From contig JALJCQ010000007.1 of NCBI GenBank assembly GCA_023091665.1, positions 310,001 through 374,000 of the forward strand: DNA of 64,000 nucleotides, written 5' to 3'. Every line of letters starts with the position of its first letter. Position 1 is the stretch's first letter. Positions 52,971 through 62,384 of the stretch are shown here, piece after piece. Origin of the DNA: Pythium myriotylum. Taxonomy: Eukaryota; Oomycota; Peronosporomycetes; Pythiales; Pythiaceae. Made by a program: the position numbers and the translations under genes. The notes beneath the pieces are model-generated. The model did not search any database, was not told where the DNA came from, and was given only the letters and a program-made list of their open reading frames with translations.

Positions 52971-54410
52971 GCAGCTTGCCGTCTTGTGGGTTTCCACGTT
53001 CCATTCCATGTCGACTGAGTTGCTGTAGACGTCTTGTTTTGAGTGTCGTACATTCTCCATGTCAAACCGCAGCGATAGATAGCTGCCTTAAAAACAGTTT
53101 CAATGGCATTTTAGACACACTACTCCCTTGACAATTCTCTTCACCATCCAAACAACTTCTTGTCGCGGACTGACGATTCCTTACCCTTCTTTTACCCAAA
53201 GCAGGTCAGCTGGGTATCACCTAGGTGATCCTTTCGAGCTCCTTATCAGCTGAAGATCTTTCGTTAGAAGTTTGCAGGGAAATGCAAGAAGCAAAGCCAG
53301 CAGGGCACGCGATTGTGGGGCTGCTCGCCCTTCCCAGCCAGCTGCTTCCAATGGTCACTCAGATTCTTGGCGACAATCGAGACCTTGTCTTCCTCGGAAC
53401 CAGCGGCCAGTCGCCAGTGCTTCCTCTACGTGGGATAGGGAGTTTGGCGAGTGGCTTGTTTCCGAAAGGCAACCTCGAAACTTGAATATCAAGTTGCGGT
53501 ATCAGTCACCGCCAAGGTTCAATGCTCGAGGAAAGAATACGTAGCAAAAGAGCATACACTGTACCAGAAACTGCTCGTGTCTTCGGTTATAGAGCGTGCC
53601 AGCAAGGAATCCTGTGCACTGAGCTATTCACGTGTGCATTATGATTGTTTCTGTATGCTCGCCAACGTGCGTACGATTTGCCCAACTGAACACATCCATG
53701 ATATCCATACAAGCAGCTTGACCCTCGATCTACTAGCGTCAGACTGCCCTATTCTACGATGGGAAAACCCCGGTCCGGCAGGCACCAGAGCATCCATAAC
53801 GCTAGTCACCTTCCACGAGCGGCCACCGGCTCACATATTCTCTGCAGCTCCGCGATTAGCCTCGCGGATTAGTCGACCGCGAAATACTCGAGAACGGCGT
53901 TCAACCTCATCTTTATTTGCGACAGCGCAAACATACTGCGACAACTCCGCGTATGCCGCCTTCCAAAAACGATGAATAACGGATTCTTCACATCCATGCT
54001 CGTCGGCCTGCCGACTGTTGCGGTGGACACATGAGTGCTGAAGGATGAAGAAACGAGACGCTCGAAGAAGACAAAAAGTGTGGTCACACGACATTAGAGA
54101 GGGATTCAGCACTCCCCAGATATTGAGTCGTGGAGGTAAACATCATCGAAGTGGTACGATCTGACTGGGTAAATGTACCGATATGAACGCTACACCAACA
54201 GACTAGTTCAGTACATTTGTTCCCATTCAAAGAAAAGACCGTAGGGGAAGATGACCAAAGGAATGTAATTGTCACATTCTACTACGTCTGTGTGGTGACA
54301 GTAAGAAGCCATACCCCGGATCTTGGTTACGCGGCAGCCAGACTGCTGATAGCCCGGACCAACATGGCTCTTACCTCGCCGCCAAAATCAGTAATAGAGA
54401 GGTTTCGAAA
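52971..54410. other. Intergenic region with a possible decayed coding remnant
   Basis: Downstream of the elicitor there is no convincing gene. On the minus strand at 53831-54060 a frame contains F-W-K-A-A-Y-A-E-L-S-Q-Y-V-C and R-L-I-R-E-A-N-R-G-A-A-E-N, which has a protein-like look and may be a transposon remnant, but I do not recognise a family. The plus-strand frame 53451-53975 overlaps it and looks unreal. Confidence 0.3.
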
Positions 54411-54935
54411 AATATTCCGCACCCGTACCCGCAACATCTGGATGCGGGTACGGATAATCCATTTTTGGATTTTGGATCAGACCTCGAATCCGCACCGCAC
54501 CTGAGCCACACGAAGCAATCGGCAAGATGGCAGGAACGGAGTCTTGCGTTCACCCTCACGGCTACGCTTGCCGAGACGCTGCGATACAGCGTCTCTGGCC
54601 TTGGCGCCGGCAGCGATAAAACAAGACTTCCTCTGGCTCTCGTTCGTGACTCACGAACGAGAGCCAGAGGAAGTCTCGTTTCTCCTTGTACTTTTCGGAC
54701 GTACCCGACAGCCTCGCAGACTCTTTGTCGACGTCTGTATGTTTATCTAGCAGCGCACAGAAGCGTTTCTGGGCCTTTTCCCATCGAAACTCTCGTGCTC
54801 GAAGCCTGGCACGTTGTACGGATGCAATCCGCACATTTGCTCAATTCTGCGGGTGCCATTCCGCACACGCATCGATTTAGAAAGGTTTTGGACTATTTTT
54901 ATCCCATGTGCGGGAACGGATGCGGATTTTGATGT
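54411..54935. mobile_element. Candidate hAT-like or non-autonomous DNA transposon remnant
   Basis: Ends carry inverted related sequence: near 54413 TTCCGCACCCGTACCCGCA, and on the opposite strand near 54933 ATCCGCATCCGTTCCCGCA. Variants of ATCCGCA recur subterminally (54485, 54828, 54860), and an 11-bp hairpin (54423-54453) lies at the left end. On the minus strand at about 54620-54760 a frame reads R-W-E-K-A-Q-K-R-F-C-A-L-L-D-K-H-T ... L-S-G-T-S-E-K-Y, similar to the Myb/SANT-like motif seen in oomycete transposon proteins. No full transposase and no target duplication identified. Confidence 0.4.
54625..54675. repeat. Perfect 25-bp inverted repeat with 1-nt spacer
   Basis: The arms 54625-54649 and 54651-54675 are exact reverse complements separated by a single C, so both strands encode almost the same residues (F-L-W-L-S-F-V-x-H-E-R-E-P-E-E-V). 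It lies inside the candidate DNA transposon remnant. Confidence 0.9.
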
Positions 54936-55418
54936 AGGGGGTGTTCTATTTAAAATAACAATAATAGGGTTAGGTGAATCGATCATTAATCACTGATCCC
55001 TCGTCGGTGAAGATGGCCCCTCGAGATTTGATCTTTCGCTCCATTCGAGAACCAGCAGCAATGACGTCCACAGAACACGACGATGGAGGCCACACGGAGA
55101 ATCGCGCCGCGCTTTCCGACGAAGACGACGAAGTTGCCGATATTTGTGACATCAACGAAAGCGAGGTCGGCGCTGACGAGCTGACTGGCAAGAAGTAGAG
55201 CCACGCAATGATCGATGCGGCGCTCGACATCGTGTTAAACGACAAGAAGATCAGAGAGGAGATCGGGAGTAAACGTTATCTGCCCATATTGCCGGCTGTG
55301 CTCATCCACATCATCATCCCAATCCTCGCCAATCGTCACGTTTCCACTTGCTCCCGATTCTCGTCAGGGGCAAGATGATGTATTGAGGCCTTGCCCATCG
55401 TGGGCGTGGCGAGGCGGG

Positions 55419-55462
55419 TGTTAGCGTGCAAATTGCAGACTGAGGATGATCCTCTTCTACTC
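55419..55462. repeat. 3' terminal direct repeat of the DIRS-like element
   Basis: 44 bp starting TGTTAGCGTGCAAATTGC, identical to 60348-60391. Identity of the two copies suggests recent insertion. Confidence 0.85.
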
Positions 55463-55503
55463 TTCTCGATTCCTGAGGATGCGATGGGCGAGGAGGAGGA
55501 TAC

Positions 55504-56391
55504 TCACACCATCCGTCGTGACATGTCGATAGTGGCTGCTGCCGATTGCACCGGGTAGTCTTCATAGCACCGTGACATCCACCTTCCAAGTAGTTTAATC
55601 GACAGACTGTCGGCTCGGCCGTTGAGCAGCGCCGTCGCTCCGCCGATTCGGATCGAGTGAGTAGCGTAGTTTGACGTCGGGACGCCGGCCGATTGAGCTG
55701 CCTTCTTGAGCGCATCTGACACCTCATTGGAATTCACGTCGACACACAGGTGCTGACTGGAAGTGGCTGAGCGCCCCATACTCTTTCTTGCTTTCATGAT
55801 GTGTCGTAGCGCTACCACTGGGCAGAGCGTTTGGTCGCCGGACGCGTGCATTGTCCTCCACGCACCACGGCCGTACTGGTCGTTCTTGGCACCTTCTAAA
55901 CCGATCGTGACGGCGGTTGCGTTAATCGAAGGTACCGTCCTTCCTCGTGCATCTGTGAACGCCACGTTCTTGTTCTTGAGACAGTAGAATGACCTTTTGC
56001 CGTCGATGATGAGATATTCGGATCTGCGTAATAGAAAGTAGTAACCAAGGAGCACGCTGACCCACAATAGGCGCTGCCGTGGAACACGGAGGTCGAGTAT
56101 ACGAAGCAGAATGCGCAGGAACGCGTGCGTCACTGGCTGCTTCTTACGTGCATGGCCCGACATACGTTGAATGCGGCGGAGAAGGATGTGCATTCTGGGT
56201 GATGGCACGATCGTATCACCTTGGTAGCGCTTGTGGAACCACAGGATACTGGCGAGTTTGAGCTTGATGGTCGAGTATTGGTTTCCGCGACCGCTGTTGT
56301 TCCAACCATGACGCCACAAGTAGATAATGAAGTAGCATAGGCGGCGGCACGACGACTTGTTGGAGCCACGGAGCCAATCAGACCACTTCAT
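55504..56391 (-). CDS. Tyrosine recombinase of the DIRS-like element
   Basis: 295 residues. The catalytic core is visible: L-L-R-R-S-E-Y-L (first Arg, about residue 137), H-S-I-R-I-G-G-A-T (H-x-x-R box), L-G-R-W-M-S and the Tyr of Y-E-D-Y-P near the C terminus, the layout of DIRS/Ngaro YRs that integrate circular DNA without cutting target-site duplications. Its ATG overlaps the TGA of the upstream RNase H frame as ATGA (56388-56391), suggesting termination-reinitiation coupling. All four catalytic landmarks seem intact. Confidence 0.8.
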   Translation of the reverse strand: MKWSDWLRGSNKSSCRRLCYFIIYLWRHGWNNSGRGNQYSTIKLKLASILWFHKRYQGDTIVPSPRMHILLRRIQRMSGHARKKQPVTHAFLRILLRILDLRVPRQRLLWVSVLLGYYFLLRRSEYLIIDGKRSFYCLKNKNVAFTDARGRTVPSINATAVTIGLEGAKNDQYGRGAWRTMHASGDQTLCPVVALRHIMKARKSMGRSATSSQHLCVDVNSNEVSDALKKAAQSAGVPTSNYATHSIRIGGATALLNGRADSLSIKLLGRWMSRCYEDYPVQSAAATIDMSRRMV

Positions 56392-57296
56392 ATGTCACGC
56401 GAACTTGACCCATTGGCGCCAGCTAGAGCTGTACTTGATGTGGGAAGAGTCGGCCAAAGCGTGCCGGCGCAGCATGCTGCCCACGCGGCGGAGAGATCGT
56501 CGAAGGGCGGTTGGATCGGAACCTGTAGCCAACCATCAGATAAGTGAGACCACGTAGACCATAGAGAGTGCGTACACTCCCACGCGCGGGACCCGGCATC
56601 GGCCATCACGTTAATGTTCCCGGCGATGTGCTCGGCCACGAATGACAGATGAAACTGGAATCCGGCGACGGACAATAAGCGGAGGAGTATCTGAGCACGT
56701 GGGTGGCGACTGGCGCGGTAATTGGTCCATGACACCGCACTACTGTTATCGATGTGGAAACAGATCGTGCACGGGCCACTGCTCCGTGACAATTGACGCC
56801 ACGACGGACCCAAAAGAACTGCAGCCAATACTGCACTCTCCAATTCACGAACGTTGATGGAGTAGGAGTACTCGGGCGAGACGATCATGTTCATTTCGGA
56901 TTCGGTAAACTTGCGTCGGATGTAGCGCTTGGTAGCCGGGTCTAGGACACATAGGCCCGTGTTCGATGCGTCCATGTACACGTGGAATGATGGATCGACC
57001 TGTGTAGCCAGTTGCGACACTGGGATGCTATTGAATCGTGTCGGGTTGGAAAGAATAAAGAGAAACAGTCGAAGATAGTCCATGGCATCAATCGGCACGC
57101 GGCGGCGGCCTTGTCGAAATGAGGTGGCAAACTGTTGGAGTCGTTGATAGAATGCACGAGCAGGGGGAAAACACACAACCACGTGACGAAGCACACCGAG
57201 TAACGAGTCGACATGAGCGCGGGAGACGGCGTTGGAATTGATGGCGTCGGTCACTAGACGAACTGCTGTGTCAAGTTTGTGTTGCGGGATGGACAC
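56388..57296 (-). CDS. RNase H region of the DIRS-like polyprotein (frame -1 to RT)
   Basis: About 300 codons, no ATG at the head (the frame begins GTG), so it must be read through from RT. RNase H landmarks: Y-M-D-A-S (first Asp), R-E-L-E-S (Glu), H-I-D-N-S-S-A-V (second Asp) and I-A-G-N-I-N-V-M-A-D-A-G-S-R (last Asp), typical of DIRS-type RNase H. Overlaps the RT frame by 43 bp. The conserved junction W-D-T ... V-S-I-P-Q-x-K-L spans the shift near 57296-57301, so a one-base deletion or a programmed -1 shift is implied; no classical slippery heptamer is evident. Confidence 0.75.
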   Translation of the reverse strand: MSIPQHKLDTAVRLVTDAINSNAVSRAHVDSLLGVLRHVVVCFPPARAFYQRLQQFATSFRQGRRRVPIDAMDYLRLFLFILSNPTRFNSIPVSQLATQVDPSFHVYMDASNTGLCVLDPATKRYIRRKFTESEMNMIVSPEYSYSINVRELESAVLAAVLLGPSWRQLSRSSGPCTICFHIDNSSAVSWTNYRASRHPRAQILLRLLSVAGFQFHLSFVAEHIAGNINVMADAGSRAWECTHSLWSTWSHLSDGWLQVPIQPPFDDLSAAWAACCAGTLWPTLPTSSTALAGANGSSSRDI

Positions 57297-58498
57297 CGTC
57301 CGTGACTAGTATCCCAGAGTAACCCTAATGCCTTGCACCGGTTGCTCCAGCGGGTGAACTTGCGCTCGTTGACAGCCGTCGGGCCTAGCACAGTAATCAT
57401 CGCCCTTCGTAGTGCTAAGTCAGCATCATGACATCGTGCACCAGTGTTTATCTCAACGCAGGTGTGATCGTCGCACCACATGTTGACGACGAAGTTGCTT
57501 GAGTCGACGGACGATTCAGCGGCTGGTTGAGATGATTCGTACAACTGATGGATGAGAGTGCCCGCCAGCGAGTAGAAGGCAGGAGATCCACACCAACCAA
57601 ACCCACACGACAAATCAACCACAACGTACCCGTCGAAACGAAATGAAAACATATGAGCCGCGTTGGCGTTGATCGGAACGTGGCGAAATGCTCCAGACAC
57701 GTCGCCGAGCATCATCATGACCGCAACGTGGGGGTCTTTTTGTCGTAGTTCGTGCACACGGCAAGCAATGTCGGCCGGTGGGTTGTACGTAATCGTTGGG
57801 AACAACTCCCGTGATGTGAAATCGTTCGCGGATGCCCCATCAGGGAACGAATAGTCGTTGATGACCCGAACGCCAACACCGTCATCTGAGGTTTTCTCCA
57901 CTGCACCAATCGGACTGATGAAGATCTCAGACCATTGCAGGAGTGATTCTTCGACGATGAGATATCGACCGTCACGTGCACCTTTGCGAATGTGTTTTCG
58001 TACTAGAGCTTCATGCCGTTGAGCGGAACCGTGGTTTGGTGGTCGATGTGATTGCACTACCGGCTTTGTTGGCAACCATTCCGGGCACACACCGTGCTCG
58101 ACGATTTGGTTCCACTGGAGCAGCGACAATTTGTCGACACCATCGATGTGACGACGGATTTGGTGAAGGTGCTTGTTGGGTCGCGGATCCTCGGTGGTCT
58201 CACCGCGAATTGCACGGATGAAGACAGGAAGTGTTGCCCCGGATGCACGAGCGACCGCGGACACCTCTGTGATGAACGTGTGATCGAGTTGCTCTTGGTC
58301 CCAGTTGGCAAGTGGAAGTTGATAGCCGTGGATGGCGGCAAAATCTTGGAGGATACGTAAGGCGAAATCATTGGTTGCTTCAATGAGCCGTGACTGTAAG
58401 TTAAAATCGCGGCGGTGACGTTGGTGGTCATCACATGCGCAGGGCACCTCTTCAGTTGGTGAATGCGTTTTGTTCTTGCACATGTGCTCATCCTCCAT
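57254..58498 (-). CDS. Reverse transcriptase region of the DIRS-like polyprotein
   Basis: 414 codons from ATG 58498. RT motifs: S-P-I-G-A-V-E-K-T, R-V-I-N-D-Y-S-F-P, D-V-S-G-A-F-R-H-V-P (first catalytic Asp), G-F-G-W-C-G-S-P-A-F-Y and M-W-C-D-D-H (catalytic Asp pair in a C-D-D context instead of Y-x-D-D), then G-L-L-W-D-T. The C-terminal 15 residues after W-D-T are out-of-frame sequence; the true continuation is the RNase H frame. The gag-like ORF ends 127 bp upstream. Confidence 0.8.
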   Translation of the reverse strand: MEDEHMCKNKTHSPTEEVPCACDDHQRHRRDFNLQSRLIEATNDFALRILQDFAAIHGYQLPLANWDQEQLDHTFITEVSAVARASGATLPVFIRAIRGETTEDPRPNKHLHQIRRHIDGVDKLSLLQWNQIVEHGVCPEWLPTKPVVQSHRPPNHGSAQRHEALVRKHIRKGARDGRYLIVEESLLQWSEIFISPIGAVEKTSDDGVGVRVINDYSFPDGASANDFTSRELFPTITYNPPADIACRVHELRQKDPHVAVMMMLGDVSGAFRHVPINANAAHMFSFRFDGYVVVDLSCGFGWCGSPAFYSLAGTLIHQLYESSQPAAESSVDSSNFVVNMWCDDHTCVEINTGARCHDADLALRRAMITVLGPTAVNERKFTRWSNRCKALGLLWDTSHGRCPSRNTNLTQQFV

Positions 58499-58625
58499 TA
58501 GTCAGAGATCTGCAAAAGCTGGTGCAAAGCCTTGGTATCGTTCCTGAATAAAACTGCGCGCGTCGGCGCGCAAATCGGATCCCTTTGATCGGAAATGAGC
58601 TCGGCGAGGGTCGAAGGAGCCCCCG

Positions 58626-60317
58626 CTACCGTTTCCGGAGCACCACGACGGATAAATACTTCATGCATAGAGTCTTTGAGCCAGACGTCGGGAGGCTACT
58701 GATGATGCTCAGGGGTACAGTTGGAGGACGGCGTTGTCGTTCAGGACGACGTGATCCATTCTCACCATGCCGTGATCGCTGGTGTTGTTCTGACTCGTCC
58801 GTTCGTCGTGGCTGTCGGAGATCATTGAACTGTGCGAGACCTTCGTCGAATCTGTTGAACTCGAGCGCGACGGCTTGTGCCGCAGCGGTCTCGTTGCACA
58901 ATAAAAGGCTGCTAAACTTGCCGAACTTGTCACCTATCCACCATGCAATGTAATTCCATCCAACGGCGTCATCATCTCGAATACCAGTATGCTCATCAAC
59001 AAAAACACCTGCGGCTTCGATAACCGCGATAGTTTTCTTGTTGTAGAAATAGCGACCAAAGAGTCGGAATGTTCGCAGTGCGTCGGCTACATCCGCTCGA
59101 TTACGCGCCTTCGCTGGGGGTCGGATGACATTTTTCTTTGAGAAATCAGTCATGTCAACACCGGCTTCACGTGCAGCGGTTCGGTCCGCGGTCGTGACGT
59201 GTCTGAAGTGCAGAACTTCGAGTCCACGGCTGAAATCGAATCCGTACGCACCACGAAGAATGGGAGGAGATGGCAAAAACTTCACCACGCGGGGGGAGTG
59301 CTGCAGCGATTCTAGCGTGTCATGTGGAGACGTACCTGCCAATGACGGACTTGCTACGAGTGCATGGAGGGATAGTTCGGTTGTCGATGGTTGAAATAGG
59401 GAATTAGACGAGCGATGAGGCCGATGTACCACCACTTCACGCGTGTCCTCGACCTCGGACGTGGATGAGGATGATGATGAAGAGGATGGCAGACGTTGAC
59501 GCTTGCGCAACGTTTGATTTTGACGCTGTACTTCCGCTTTGTCATTCCTCGAATCGATACTACTTACCGCATCGTCGAGGAGCTCATCGATATCAGATGG
59601 CTGGTGCTGAGGTGGATTCGCAGTTGGTGTTGCTGTAAGTTGAGGATCGTTGAATACCGTATTGGCACGTTTTTTGGATGATTGGCTCGCGCAGTCAATG
59701 ATATGTTGTCGCCGAACTCGGACTGTTTGAAGATCGTTAGGACGAATCAGCGGAACAATGTCGCCAGGAATAAATGGTGATGTCAGCAATGATTCCACAG
59801 CCGATACGATAGATTTTCGGCGCTTGGACGTTGCCGCACAAACTGCGTCTTGGTGCTCTAGTAACTCCACACCGTTTGCCCCCGCACCAATTTGGAGTGC
59901 GTAATTGACCACGTCGACCTTGATCAGTCGCGGGGGTTCGCTGAGAACAACATTCACAACCGTGTCAACGTGAATAATGTCAAGTGTCGGGCCGTCTTCC
60001 GTCATTTGGTATCCCGACACGACACCATAGGCCCACAACCCGGCCGATAAGCCCCGCGGTTGGAGAAAAGCGACAGGATACCCGACATACGATCCAGGCC
60101 ACAGGTCAGTCTCGCGTGGATCCACCAAACGATGACGGAGCTTGGTGACGGGCACATCTAGCTCACTCGACTCGACTTGGTCAGGTCCGACAGGTTGTAC
60201 CCATGCTGTCTGATGCTCGATACGCCGGACGCGCACGTAGGTGAACGACTCGAGTGACGATGAGTGCGCTGGGCCAATAAAAGCGATCGAGCCTGGCTTG
60301 ACGTCGGGAGAGGCCAT
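58626..60317 (-). CDS. Gag-like ORF of the DIRS-like element
   Basis: 563 residues from ATG 60317 (a longer frame extends through the terminal repeat). No zinc knuckle is visible. A poly-Ser run with acidic residues lies mid-protein, and the C-terminal third has a conserved-looking block (F-R-L-F-G-R-Y-F-Y-N-K, V-G-W-N-Y-I-A-W-W-I-G-D-K-F-G-K-F) that probably forms the capsid-like fold. Assignment as Gag rests on position upstream of RT and on size. Confidence 0.65.
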   Translation of the reverse strand: MASPDVKPGSIAFIGPAHSSSLESFTYVRVRRIEHQTAWVQPVGPDQVESSELDVPVTKLRHRLVDPRETDLWPGSYVGYPVAFLQPRGLSAGLWAYGVVSGYQMTEDGPTLDIIHVDTVVNVVLSEPPRLIKVDVVNYALQIGAGANGVELLEHQDAVCAATSKRRKSIVSAVESLLTSPFIPGDIVPLIRPNDLQTVRVRRQHIIDCASQSSKKRANTVFNDPQLTATPTANPPQHQPSDIDELLDDAVSSIDSRNDKAEVQRQNQTLRKRQRLPSSSSSSSSTSEVEDTREVVVHRPHRSSNSLFQPSTTELSLHALVASPSLAGTSPHDTLESLQHSPRVVKFLPSPPILRGAYGFDFSRGLEVLHFRHVTTADRTAAREAGVDMTDFSKKNVIRPPAKARNRADVADALRTFRLFGRYFYNKKTIAVIEAAGVFVDEHTGIRDDDAVGWNYIAWWIGDKFGKFSSLLLCNETAAAQAVALEFNRFDEGLAQFNDLRQPRRTDESEQHQRSRHGENGSRRPERQRRPPTVPLSIISSLPTSGSKTLCMKYLSVVVLRKR

Positions 60318-60347
60318 GGTGAACGAGGGGAGAGTTGTTGGAGAAGC

Positions 60348-60391
60348 TGTTAGCGTGCAAATTGCAGACTGAGGATGATCCTCTTCTACTC
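60348..60391. repeat. 5' terminal direct repeat of the DIRS-like element
   Basis: Identical 44-bp partner of 55419-55462; the sequence beyond it (60392 on) is transposon of another type, marking the insertion boundary. Confidence 0.85.
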
Positions 60392-60402
60392 TGGCGAATG
60401 TT

Positions 60403-60835
60403 CTAATTATACAGCGAGCTTCCTCGGCATCTTGCCGCATCCGGAAACCGCAGCATCCAAATTGGATGCTCTGCTGAGTCCTTGATGTCGATGAGAAGGT
60501 TGTGCAGCGCCATGCACGACACAATAATCGACACAATCGATTCAGGTTCGAGCTGCCTCAGTGGTATTGACAGAATTCGCCAGCGGTTTTTGAGAATCCC
60601 GAACGCACATTCAACCACGTTCCTTGTTCGAGCATGCACACAATTATACTTTCTCATTTGACGTGAGCTCAGGGCCTCCGCATCACGATACGGTGTAAGT
60701 AGACGCGTTTCGAGTGCGTATCCACTGTCGCTGAGAAAGTGGAACTCGTGAGGTAGACCCGATAGGACGGCGGCTTGGGACTGTGATCCGTTCCGGAGGC
60801 CTTGGTCGTTTGACGACCCAGGTCGAGTTGACTAT
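60403..60835 (-). pseudogene. PIF/Harbinger transposase, C-terminal fragment
   Basis: In frame with the end at 60403: P-G-S-S-N-D, F-H-F-L-S-D-S-G-Y-A-L (second catalytic Asp), L-L-T-P-Y-R and R-N-V-V-E-C-A-F-G-I-L-K-N-R-W (catalytic Glu), the HARBI1-like DDE ending. The first catalytic Asp and the N-terminal half are missing; the frame meets a stop near 60835, where sequence of a gypsy element in the opposite orientation begins. The DIRS-like element lies immediately beyond its 3' end. Confidence 0.75.
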
Positions 60836-60838
60836 GAG

Positions 60839-61306
60839 GTGGGCGACTCTATCGCGATGCAGGATTCTGCAAGTGGCGTGGCTAGACAACACGGCGAAGC
60901 GCCAAGACGCTCGGTACGGCTTGCTCAAGCCCGTCGAAGTTCGACATGGTCGTCAAATGCGACCGCAGCGTCGTCAATACGACGTCGGGTTACGTTTGCC
61001 GAACCCGAAGGAGCACGTCGGGTCCCCGACACTGGTGTAAAGACCAGAACGAAAGCGCTGCGACCGGTGCGCGCTCCTTTGCCTGTGATCGACAGGAATG
61101 GCGAATGCCATTATCACGTCGAGTCTCTCGACAGTGTGCGTGTGCACAATGGCGTCCGCCAGCTCTTGGTCAAGTGGCTTAAATATCCAAGCAACCAGAG
61201 TACCTGGGTTGATGAGAGTGTTCTCAGGCAAGATTTGTTAGCGCATGCAAACATGATCATCCTGGATGGTTCCAGTAGGTGGGACCGACCACCTCCAATA
61301 AGGTGA
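60839..61306 (+). pseudogene. Ty3-gypsy polyprotein C terminus with chromodomain
   Basis: 155 codons; a basic linker is followed by a chromodomain: Y-H-V-E-S-L-D, R-Q-L-L-V-K-W-L-K-Y-P-x-N-Q-S-T-W-V. Chromodomains cap the integrase of chromovirus-type gypsy elements and target heterochromatin. Gag, protease, RT, RNase H and the integrase core are absent, so the element is 5'-truncated at about 60.84 kb. The matching 3' LTR lies at 62098-62384. Confidence 0.75.
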
Positions 61307-62097
61307 GAAGTGTCTCAAGTTCCTCAAAGAAGACGCTCAGTGGAGCACACGGAAGGTCCATCTCAGTCAAGTCGACTGTCCCTGTCTATTATAGACATGG
61401 GTACAAGACCCAAGCAGAAGGCCATGAAGATGGCGAGAACGCCGCGTTCGGCGCAGTCGAAGCTTCGACAACGTCCACCGACCTCATCGGTTGCGTTGGA
61501 CAACGCTCGCACCAAGCCAGAGTGGCTGGCTCAGTTTGGTGTTGCTACACCGAGCAGTTCTCTGCCGTGTAGTCATGCTCGAGCGTGTGGCCGACAACAT
61601 GAAGTAGTCCGACAACGTCGTTGTTCGACTGCCACGGGTATCCCCATACTCCACGCACTCAGTTGAGTCGCTGGATGAGGCTAGCCAGCCTCTCGAGTAC
61701 TTGGTAGTACTCGCGGTGGATACCCACCGACAGTCTCCGTGTTGAACTGGACCCAGTTCTGGGCACCGTCGTTTGCGAGATCGCATCGTACAGACCTGTA
61801 CGCTTGCACGAGGCAAGAACCCACCGCACTGAGTGCGCGTGCCAAGTTTGGGCTTGCCGCGAGCTCCGCTCGCATCGCAATGGTCGTCTGACCATGCCAT
61901 TTTGGCTAGCCGCCGTCAGACGGAAAAATGGCCCAGTTTTGGGGCGACTTCGCGCTCATGGTCGCCATGAGTCTGTACAAATTTCCGTGTGGGTCCTCGG
62001 GAAACTCCGTACTGGAATAGGCTCGTGTTCCTGTTATAGGACACGGCTGTTCCTAAATTAGGGACAAGGGTGTTCCTCATTTTGGATGGGGTGGTGG
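61307..62097. other. Untranslated 3' part of the gypsy element
   Basis: Between the polyprotein stop and the LTR. Short overlapping frames, none recognised. It ends in a purine-rich GGATGGGGTGGTGG immediately before the LTR, fitting a polypurine tract. Confidence 0.5.
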
Positions 62098-62384
62098 TGT
62101 AACGGGGTACAAGGTTACACAAGTAGGTTAGGTTGTGTAGGTACATAATGTGTGTGGTCCACTTAGGGGAAAAGTTACCCTAAGTAGTGACTCTCTTTTG
62201 TTAGATTCAGTAGGTGATATCCCTGGGTATTAGATACCAGGGATATCAGGTATAGGGGGATTATTCCCCAGGGGAATAATCTGAATACAATCAGTTCGCC
62301 TTTTGCCAAGTCCTTGGCGCTCGTCGACAGGGGTCGACTCGGAGCGGCTGCTCACGCTTCCTCAAGCGCAGGTGGACCGTTACA
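62098..62384 (+). mobile_element. Gypsy 3' LTR
   Basis: Starts TGTAACGG and ends CCGTTACA, an exact 8-bp terminal inverted repeat of the TG...CA type, 287 bp long, preceded by a polypurine tract and located downstream of the chromodomain frame. Solo or 5' copy is absent from the window. Confidence 0.8.
62216..62281. repeat. Two perfect hairpins inside the LTR
   Basis: GATATCCCTGG at 62216-62226 pairs with 62237-62247, and GATTATTCCCC at 62259-62269 pairs with 62271-62281. Both have 11-bp arms. Confidence 0.85.

Larger units (their letters stand above)
55419..60391 (-). mobile_element. DIRS-like tyrosine-recombinase retrotransposon
   Basis: Nearly 5 kb element read on the minus strand: gag-like ORF (58626-60317), reverse transcriptase (57254-58498), RNase H (56388-57296) and tyrosine recombinase (55504-56391). 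It is bounded by a 44-bp identical direct repeat (55419-55462 and 60348-60391). Order RT-RH-YR and a YR instead of a DDE integrase define the YR-retroelements (DIRS/Ngaro/PAT). Terminal direct rather than inverted repeats point toward the Ngaro/PAT arrangement, though the usual internal split repeats were not seen. A frameshift separates RT and RH, so this copy may be dead. It abuts the end of a Harbinger fragment. Confidence 0.82.

Noticed and set aside
50505..53060. 851-codon open frame antisense to the transglutaminase elicitor
   Set aside because: It arises from the stop-free 15-nt repeat and GC-biased codons read on the other strand; the translation is Arg-rich low complexity with no domain.
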